Shown here piece after piece: positions 6,849 to 7,973 of a stretch of DNA of 7,973 nt. A model generated the notes under the pieces. It was not told the DNA's origin, made no database searches, and worked only from the letters and a program-made list of their open reading frames with translations. The DNA is from an uncultured Coriobacteriaceae bacterium (lineage in GTDB: Bacteria; Actinomycetota; Coriobacteriia; Coriobacteriales; Atopobiaceae). The DNA lies in assembly GCA_902772085.1 (NCBI GenBank), contig CACXZL010000085.1, positions 1 to 7,973 of the forward strand, in the 5' to 3' direction. The position numbers and the translations under genes are program-made. How positions within the stretch are numbered: position 1 is the stretch's first letter; every line of letters begins with the position of its first letter.

Positions 6849-6877
6849 CGCTCGATGGTTGAACCAATCACCGAGCG
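6849..6877 (-). terminator. Possible terminator after the prephenate dehydratase-like gene
   Basis: On the minus strand CGCTCG (6877-6872) pairs with CGAGCG (6854-6849). Inside, TGGT-TCA-ACCA forms a further stem, leaving a small asymmetric bulge. A moderately T-rich stretch (TGCTTGTTCTT) follows. It is 37 nt downstream of the TGA of the pheA-like gene in the convergent gap. Confidence 0.3.
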
Positions 6878-6900
6878 CGATTCCCCCTACACCACCGCGA

Positions 6901-6930
6901 AGCTACCCAAGTATCAGCTACCCAAGTATC
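6901..6930. repeat. 15-bp perfect tandem duplication over the 3' end of the prephenate dehydratase-like gene
   Basis: AGCTACCCAAGTATC occurs twice head to tail (6901-6915 and 6916-6930). On the minus strand the second copy places T before GA at the junction and so creates the TGA stop (6916-6914). With one copy the frame would read RYLGSFAVV and then stop at a TAG. Confidence 0.95.
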
Positions 6931-7835
6931 GAAACTCGAGAGCGGGATTGGCGCGCTGCACCGTCTCAAAGGCGGCGTAATCGCCACGAGCACACTCCAC
7001 AAGGTACGAATAGTTGCCCAACTCGGTCTTTTGCGGACGATCGTGTACCGCGACGACCTTCATTCCCTGGCTTTCCACACTGCCAAGCAGCTCGGCAAGG
7101 TCCTCGGCGCTTCCCGACGCGACGAACGCCATGCGATCTGAAGCCTCTTTCGAAGCCTCTCCCGTGGAGAGCACGTAGAAGCGGGTCTTGTTTGCGTCGT
7201 TCTTTTGGATGCCGGCCGCCACGACCTGAAGTCCGTAGACGTCCGCGGCTGCTGCGGATCCTATGGCCGCGCAATCCCTTCCTTCGGCCTCGGCAGCCAT
7301 GCGTGCACCTTCCGCCGTGCTCGCAACCTCTATGACCTCGGCATTTGGCAAGTTTTCCTTTAGCCATTCCGACCCCTGGGCGATGCCTTGCTTGTGTGAA
7401 TAGACAATACCGATATCCTCGATGCGTGATGGGCAGTTCGACCTCACCGGCAACGCATACGTTCTCGTGCGAGATCACCTCGTCAAGGTATTCGGCGATC
7501 GGTCCGCCGATGGCGTTTTCCTGCGGTATAACGGCATAGTCCGCATTTCCATCCAGAAGCTCCTGCACAGAGGCCGCCACGTCCTTTTGCGGCACGTACG
7601 TGCCCTGACCGCCAAAGAAGACCCCACAGGCCTCCTGCGTATACGTCCCCTCGGGCCCCAGATAGCTTACCCGCGCCTTCGACCAGTCCTCCTGTCGCTT
7701 CGCCGGCGCTGTCTCCTCGGTCTTCTCCTGGACGGACGTACTCGCGGTGCCGCCTTGCGACGACACCTGTGCGCTCGCGCATCCCGCCAATGCAAGCGTT
7801 CCCGCAAGCCACAGCGCGATATATACCCTGTTCAT
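6914..7835 (-). pseudogene. Lipoprotein-type prephenate dehydratase with ACT domain, broken by a frameshift
   Basis: The first frame (7835 to about 7422, residues 1-138) begins with a lipoprotein signal peptide (MNR, hydrophobic core, lipobox LAGC with Cys19) and a polar linker. It then enters a prephenate dehydratase domain at VSYLGPEGTYTQEA (56-69), continuing through AVIPQENAIGG and GEVELPITH (130-138). Homology resumes one frame over at RIEDIGIVYSHKQG (from 7426) and runs 170 codons to the TGA at 6914. It includes the catalytic NKTRF motif (TRF at 7186-7178) and an ACT domain ending in FRYLGS. Compared with E. coli PheA, about 8 residues are missing at the switch, which fits a deletion of 3n+2 nt (for example 23). 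The ATG at 7835 has AAGAAGGG 8 nt upstream. The unshifted frame runs on to 6966 but encodes nonsense. A sequencing error is the alternative to a true mutation. Family membership is clear; an extracytoplasmic site is inferred from the signal peptide. Confidence 0.85.
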
Positions 7836-7875
7836 GTCCATATCCCTTCTTTGCAACCAATCAAGAACAGCCTCA

Positions 7876-7905
7876 ATGATACTCGACCACATACTCCAAC
7901 TTCAA
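7876..7905 (-). promoter_or_regulatory. Sigma70-type promoter for the prephenate dehydratase-like gene
   Basis: On the minus strand TTGAAG (7905-7900, 4 of 6 to the -35 consensus) is followed after 18 nt by TATCAT (7881-7876, 5 of 6 to the -10 consensus). Transcription would start near 7870, giving a leader of about 35 nt to the ATG at 7835. A T-run just upstream (7902-7907) might belong to the terminator of an unseen neighbour. Confidence 0.5.
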
Positions 7906-7973
7906 AAAACCCTATATGCCCGTGGGCCAACGCGGCGGCGATGAGCGCCGCGGAGGCGGTCGGAGAGGCCATA
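7906..7973. other. Right-edge stretch, unassigned
   Basis: This GC-rich end is open in several frames. The plus strand offers ATGs at 7917 and 7941 without a Shine-Dalgarno sequence. The minus strand has a frame open from the edge to a TGA overlapping the ATG at 7835. None shows a recognisable motif, so I make no gene call. It probably holds the end or start of a neighbouring gene. Confidence 0.4.

Noticed and set aside
6814..7335. A plus-strand frame opposite the pheA-like gene
   Set aside because: Composition is Pro/Arg-rich as expected for an antisense frame, while the minus strand shows clear prephenate dehydratase motifs.
7906..7973. Short open frames at the right edge (ATG at 7917 or 7941 on plus; open minus frame ending at 7832)
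   Set aside because: Too short, no ribosome binding site and no recognisable residues; openness is expected at this GC content.

Overview
The window is a GC-rich bacterial chromosome segment. Its gene set is a fused FeoA-FeoB iron transporter with tiny Cys-rich membrane partners, a GH4 6-phospho-glycosidase, a variant cysteine synthase, a GufA-type ZIP transporter and a lipoprotein form of prephenate dehydratase. Together with the codon use this fits a gut-type anaerobic actinobacterium of the class Coriobacteriia (Eggerthella/Collinsella relatives). That placement is inference from gene content and protein style; no rRNA or other taxonomic marker is present. Everything visible looks like ordinary chromosome, and no intact mobile element, tRNA, rRNA or CRISPR array was seen.

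Left part (1-2576, minus strand): an iron-uptake operon. A 788-aa FeoA-FeoB fusion is followed after 2 nt by a 52-residue one-pass membrane protein with four cysteines (FeoB-associated Cys-rich type). That gene overlaps by 8 nt the start of a second small hydrophobic protein, which runs off the left edge and looks like another member of the same kind. The control region lies at about 2577-2723 and contains half of an iron-box-like sequence.

Middle (2640-4890, plus strand): a divergent short gene encodes only the dicluster [4Fe-4S] tail of a COG1453-type aldo/keto reductase, most likely a truncation remnant. After two hairpin-forming sequences comes a complete GH4 6-phospho-beta-glucosidase-type hydrolase, closed by a GC-rich hairpin.

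Right-middle (4849-6689, plus strand): a cysteine synthase family gene with an extended -10 promoter is followed after 71 nt by a ZIP metal transporter. The two may be co-transcribed.

Right part (6690-7973, minus strand): a prephenate-dehydratase/ACT protein carries a lipoprotein signal peptide. The gene is broken by a small frameshifting deletion near position 7425. Its stop codon was created by a 15-bp tandem duplication. A sigma70-like promoter lies upstream at 7876-7905. The last ~70 bases at the right edge could not be assigned.

No clear new multi-gene system is evident. The most unusual items are the secreted (lipoprotein) prephenate dehydratase with altered ACT motifs and its mutations, the cysteine synthase with changed PLP-site motifs, and the pair of tiny Cys-rich proteins behind feoAB.
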